From: Effrenium voratum
Taxonomy: Eukaryota > Sar > Dinophyceae > Suessiales > Symbiodiniaceae
Assembly (NCBI GenBank): GCA_963377175.1
Contig: CAUJNA010000846.1
Coordinates: 916,104-980,103 of the forward strand
Length of the DNA stretch: 64,000 bases
Direction of reading: 5' to 3'
In this document: positions 61,492 to 64,000 of the stretch, in pieces
Position numbering within the stretch: the first letter of the stretch is position 1
Layout: each line of letters begins with the position of its first letter
Notes under the pieces: generated by a model
Told to the model about the DNA's origin: nothing
The model's input: the letters and a program-made list of their open reading frames with translations, nothing else
The model's database searches: none
Translations under genes and position numbers: made by a program

Positions 61492-62961
61492 TTATTTAGA
61501 CTTTTCTTTTTTCAATTCCTTAATTTCTTTTTCAAGTTTATCTATCTTATCGCTCAACTCTAATACTGCCTTATGAACTAGCACTGGTAAAACTAAATAA
61601 TTCAATCCTAAATACTCTTTATCTTTGCATACAACATTTTCAAATTCTTTAGGAATTGCTTTTAATACTTCATCTGCTATATATCCTATATGAGTTTTAC
61701 CGTTATCATTTCTATCGTGTCTCTTAAACTTCTTCGGTTTAAATTTCTTAATAATATTCATACAATTAGATTTGACATTGTCTATATCATATTTCAATCT
61801 TGAATCAGATGAATCCACAAACGTTCCGTTGATGGTTACTGTTGTTGCTGTTAAATCTATATTAGTTCCTGTTGATGGTTCAATTAAATTACATAACATT
61901 TTTTTCGTTCCCGCAACTGTTACATTTTCATTAAAAGTCGATGGAGCATTATTTGTAAAACTTTCAGTATTTACTGTTGTTCCAAATGTCTTATCAATAG
62001 ATAATAAAACAGAAGGGGTAGTAGAACTATCAGCAACTCTAAACGCTGTATTTGATGTTCTAAATATTACATCAATTGTAGATAAACTAGTTCCATCGTA
62101 ATAAGTTGATATTTCACTTGTTCCCATCTTTAGATCTGTTCCAGTAGTCATTGAAATATTATTCAAAAATGAAACCGTTGTTAAATCGAATGATTGAATG
62201 GTATTAGTTGCTAAATATGCATTTTGTATTGCCATATTAGTATCAACAGTTACCAATGTACCACCATTAGGCGCTATATTATTGCTTCTTAATGCTCCCC
62301 CGCTTTTAACATAAATATCATCAGCAAATAAATTACCCATAAAATCAGCAGTAGCAGTATTAAAAGTCCATCCAGTAGAAATATTAACTGCTCCAACTAT
62401 ATTAGATTGAACAGCAGGGTCTCCACAAATAAATCTAATTGAAGAATTAGCATCACTATTCCTCATATCAAAAGATGAAAAAGCACTAACATATCTATAT
62501 AATTCACAATTTGTATCAATTGTTAATTTACCATCAGTATCAATATTAACATTATCACAATTAACAGCGGCATTTGTATAAATATTACCTAACACATCTA
62601 TAGGTTTACTAAAAATAGTTTTATTTACCAATCCATCACACATCATATATTGATTACTGGCATTAGTAATATCACCAACGCTAACAGCAACAAAATTAGG
62701 ATGATGTATATAAAAACCTTCTGTTGCATCTGGTGTATATGTTTCTAAATATGGTTCTAGTCCATTTATTGAAGTATTGATATTATCAATTTTAGTTTTA
62801 ATATCTGTTGAAAAATCATTATTTGTAAATAAATTACCTTTCATATAAACAGCACCTTCAAAATATGAAGTTCCGTGTGCTTGAGCAAAATTGTATGAAG
62901 TATGAACATTACCATTAATTGTAATTCTTGAAGCATTATTGGGGTCTTCCAATAATAACAT
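61492..62961 (-). CDS. Fibre-like structural protein, C-terminal part with peptidase S74 chaperone domain
   Basis: The 489-codon ORF encodes a long beta-rich region (repeated short strands with Asn, Thr and Ser) followed by an S74 intramolecular chaperone. Residues 384-390, SSDSRLK, are the S74 signature, where self-cleavage normally occurs before the Ser. HIGYIADEV (about 425-432) and a closing heptad coiled coil (467-489) complete the domain. Such domains trimerise and then cut themselves off phage tail spikes and viral fibres. The ORF opens with ATG 62,961 inside the end of the upstream ORF (62,936-64,000). The two read as one protein broken by a one-base shift near 62,945-62,950, so this is probably the 3' half of a longer fibre gene. 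Confidence 0.8.
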   Translation of the reverse strand: MLLLEDPNNASRITINGNVHTSYNFAQAHGTSYFEGAVYMKGNLFTNNDFSTDIKTKIDNINTSINGLEPYLETYTPDATEGFYIHHPNFVAVSVGDITNASNQYMMCDGLVNKTIFSKPIDVLGNIYTNAAVNCDNVNIDTDGKLTIDTNCELYRYVSAFSSFDMRNSDANSSIRFICGDPAVQSNIVGAVNISTGWTFNTATADFMGNLFADDIYVKSGGALRSNNIAPNGGTLVTVDTNMAIQNAYLATNTIQSFDLTTVSFLNNISMTTGTDLKMGTSEISTYYDGTSLSTIDVIFRTSNTAFRVADSSTTPSVLLSIDKTFGTTVNTESFTNNAPSTFNENVTVAGTKKMLCNLIEPSTGTNIDLTATTVTINGTFVDSSDSRLKYDIDNVKSNCMNIIKKFKPKKFKRHDRNDNGKTHIGYIADEVLKAIPKEFENVVCKDKEYLGLNYLVLPVLVHKAVLELSDKIDKLEKEIKELKKEKSK

Positions 62962-64000
62962 CTCCTGTATTCCATCCTAACCATAATCTATAAGGAGTAG
63001 CACCTGTTAGTCCTTGGTAAGAGTCTAACTGACATCCTCGTTTAAACTCGAGTCTTTGGTTACTAACTGCGTCCTGGATTCTAAATATTGGATTAGTATT
63101 ATCTGTTAAACTAAGTATTAATGGAGAGTTTACTGTTTGTGCAGTTGTATTAACTTTGTCTAATTTTTGACTTATTACTGTATCTTGTGCGCTATCATTT
63201 GTAATTATTGAATTAATTGTATTTGTATTTCCCGTTATTAATCCACTTAATCCATCTGATTGTAAAACATAACGAGCATCTGAACCTGCTATATCTAAAA
63301 TAGATGAACACGAAAATACACCCGATACTTGTAAATTACTTAATATTGTAGTATTATGATTTAATATTATTTTATCATTTTGAAAAGTTGAAGAATTATT
63401 AATTTCTACATCTCCAAAACCTCGCTGGTTTAAAAACATAGTTGAACCAGTCAAACTTCCATAAACATAACTGTCAAAATAATTATTATACATTTCAAAG
63501 AAATTGTTATAATTTCCAAATTCTGCTATTTTGAAAGTTGCAGTAGTTGTTATATTATGTATTAATGTATTATTTAATACTGATGTGTTTAACTTTTCTG
63601 ATAATAAATTATTAGTTGTTATTTTATTATAGTAATCTGATTCATTAAATGAACCTGTTTGTAATTGAGATATTAAATGAGAATTTGATGAAATATTATT
63701 AAAATTAGTTGTTACAGTAGAATTCAAATTATGTATTAAATGTGTATTTGATGAAGTATTATTAATATTTGTATTTATTAAAGTAGTGTTTGAAGAAATA
63801 TTATTAATATTTGTATTAATTAAATTAGTATTAGAACTAATATTATTAAAATTAGTCGTTATAGTAGAATTCAAATTATTTATTAAATGTGTATTTGATG
63901 AAATATTATTAAAATTTGTATTTGAAGTTATTGTCAGATTACCTATTAAAAATGTATTTGATGAACCATTAACTAAATTACTTGCTATTGTTGCTGTATT
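62936..64000 (-). CDS. Fibre-like structural protein, N-terminal part, runs off the window
   Basis: The frame is open from the window edge to a TAA at 62,936; the start codon lies outside. The first half encodes Asn/Thr/Ser-rich repeats of about 16-18 residues built on NNISSNT, with a Leu-Ile pair between repeats, as in elongated trimeric fibre stalks. The later part (QSDGLSGLITGNTNTINS and onward) is beta-rich and globular. It ends WLGWNTGDVIIGRPQ; dropping one G of the GG at 62,943-62,949 would fuse it smoothly to the S74 ORF. It is therefore the 5' part of the same adhesin or fibre, with a frame break from mutation or sequencing error. Confidence 0.7.
   Translation of the reverse strand, partial: NTATIASNLVNGSSNTFLIGNLTITSNTNFNNISSNTHLINNLNSTITTNFNNISSNTNLINTNINNISSNTTLINTNINNTSSNTHLIHNLNSTVTTNFNNISSNSHLISQLQTGSFNESDYYNKITTNNLLSEKLNTSVLNNTLIHNITTTATFKIAEFGNYNNFFEMYNNYFDSYVYGSLTGSTMFLNQRGFGDVEINNSSTFQNDKIILNHNTTILSNLQVSGVFSCSSILDIAGSDARYVLQSDGLSGLITGNTNTINSIITNDSAQDTVISQKLDKVNTTAQTVNSPLILSLTDNTNPIFRIQDAVSNQRLEFKRGCQLDSYQGLTGATPYRLWLGWNTGDVIIGRPQ

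Larger units (their letters stand above)
55990..64000. mobile_element. Integrated AT-rich DNA-virus segment (polinton-like virus/virophage/large DNA virus type), continues past the window
   Basis: At about 55,990-56,040 the sequence shifts from host-like repeats to strongly AT-rich, compact coding sequence. Visible genes are an A32-type packaging ATPase, an S74-ended fibre, a viral-type C5 methyltransferase, zinc-finger and zinc-ribbon proteins, and several unknown small ORFs. Hairpins follow several genes. This gene mix is known from polinton-like viruses, virophages and algal large DNA viruses. The major capsid protein, polymerase and right terminus are not in view, so the exact class is open. 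Frame breaks in three genes suggest a decaying endogenous copy. I could not find a terminal inverted repeat or target duplication at the left edge. A chimeric assembly join is the main alternative. Confidence 0.75.

Overview
The window looks like a piece of a large, gene-poor, repeat-rich protist genome. My best guess is a dinoflagellate. This is an inference from scattered small phase-compatible exons, one of which appears to end at a GC splice donor, from dense hairpin repeats, from split RCC1-type exons, and from an intact tyrosine-recombinase retrotransposon. I cannot name a species. I see no tRNA, rRNA or CRISPR array.

Positions 1 to about 38,450 and 46,246 to about 55,990 are host sequence of moderate GC. 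They are filled with MITE-like palindromic repeats and simple or tandem repeats. Three hairpin families dominate: CTAG-ended (13 copies), TACTGTGG-ended (15 copies) and CTGGAGTCTCC-ended (8 copies). Short exon-like islands stand out. On the minus strand at about 22.6, 19.3, 15.8, 14.1, 10.3, 7.7 and 0.1 kb they encode half-blades of RCC1 repeats that mostly alternate in the expected order, so one long minus-strand RCC1 gene with kilobase introns is likely. Further weaker exons lie at 6.5 kb (DExH helicase-like), 15.2, 35.1, 49.4 and 54.5 kb.

Positions 38,450 to 46,245 are a complete 7.8 kb DIRS/Ngaro/VIPER-class retrotransposon on the minus strand. It has the split direct repeats diagnostic of this class (A1-ORFs-B1-A2-B2) and three long intact ORFs in the order tyrosine recombinase, Gag-like CCCH zinc finger, Pol (methyltransferase-like fold motif, reverse transcriptase, RNase H). 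Gag and Pol share one reading frame and are separated only by UGA in the context UGA-CUAG, a known readthrough context.

From about 56,000 to the window end the sequence turns strongly AT-rich and compact, with small genes packed on both strands. It carries an A32-type genome-packaging ATPase, a fibre-like protein ending in a peptidase S74 chaperone domain, a viral-type C5 cytosine methyltransferase, a zinc-finger protein and several unknown small proteins, with hairpins after several genes. I read this as an integrated polinton-like virus, virophage or large-DNA-virus fragment that continues past the right edge. Its methyltransferase, fibre and one unknown gene each contain an apparent frameshift, so the copy may be decaying. 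A GC-rich 23-bp minisatellite sits inside it. No capsid gene is present in the visible part.
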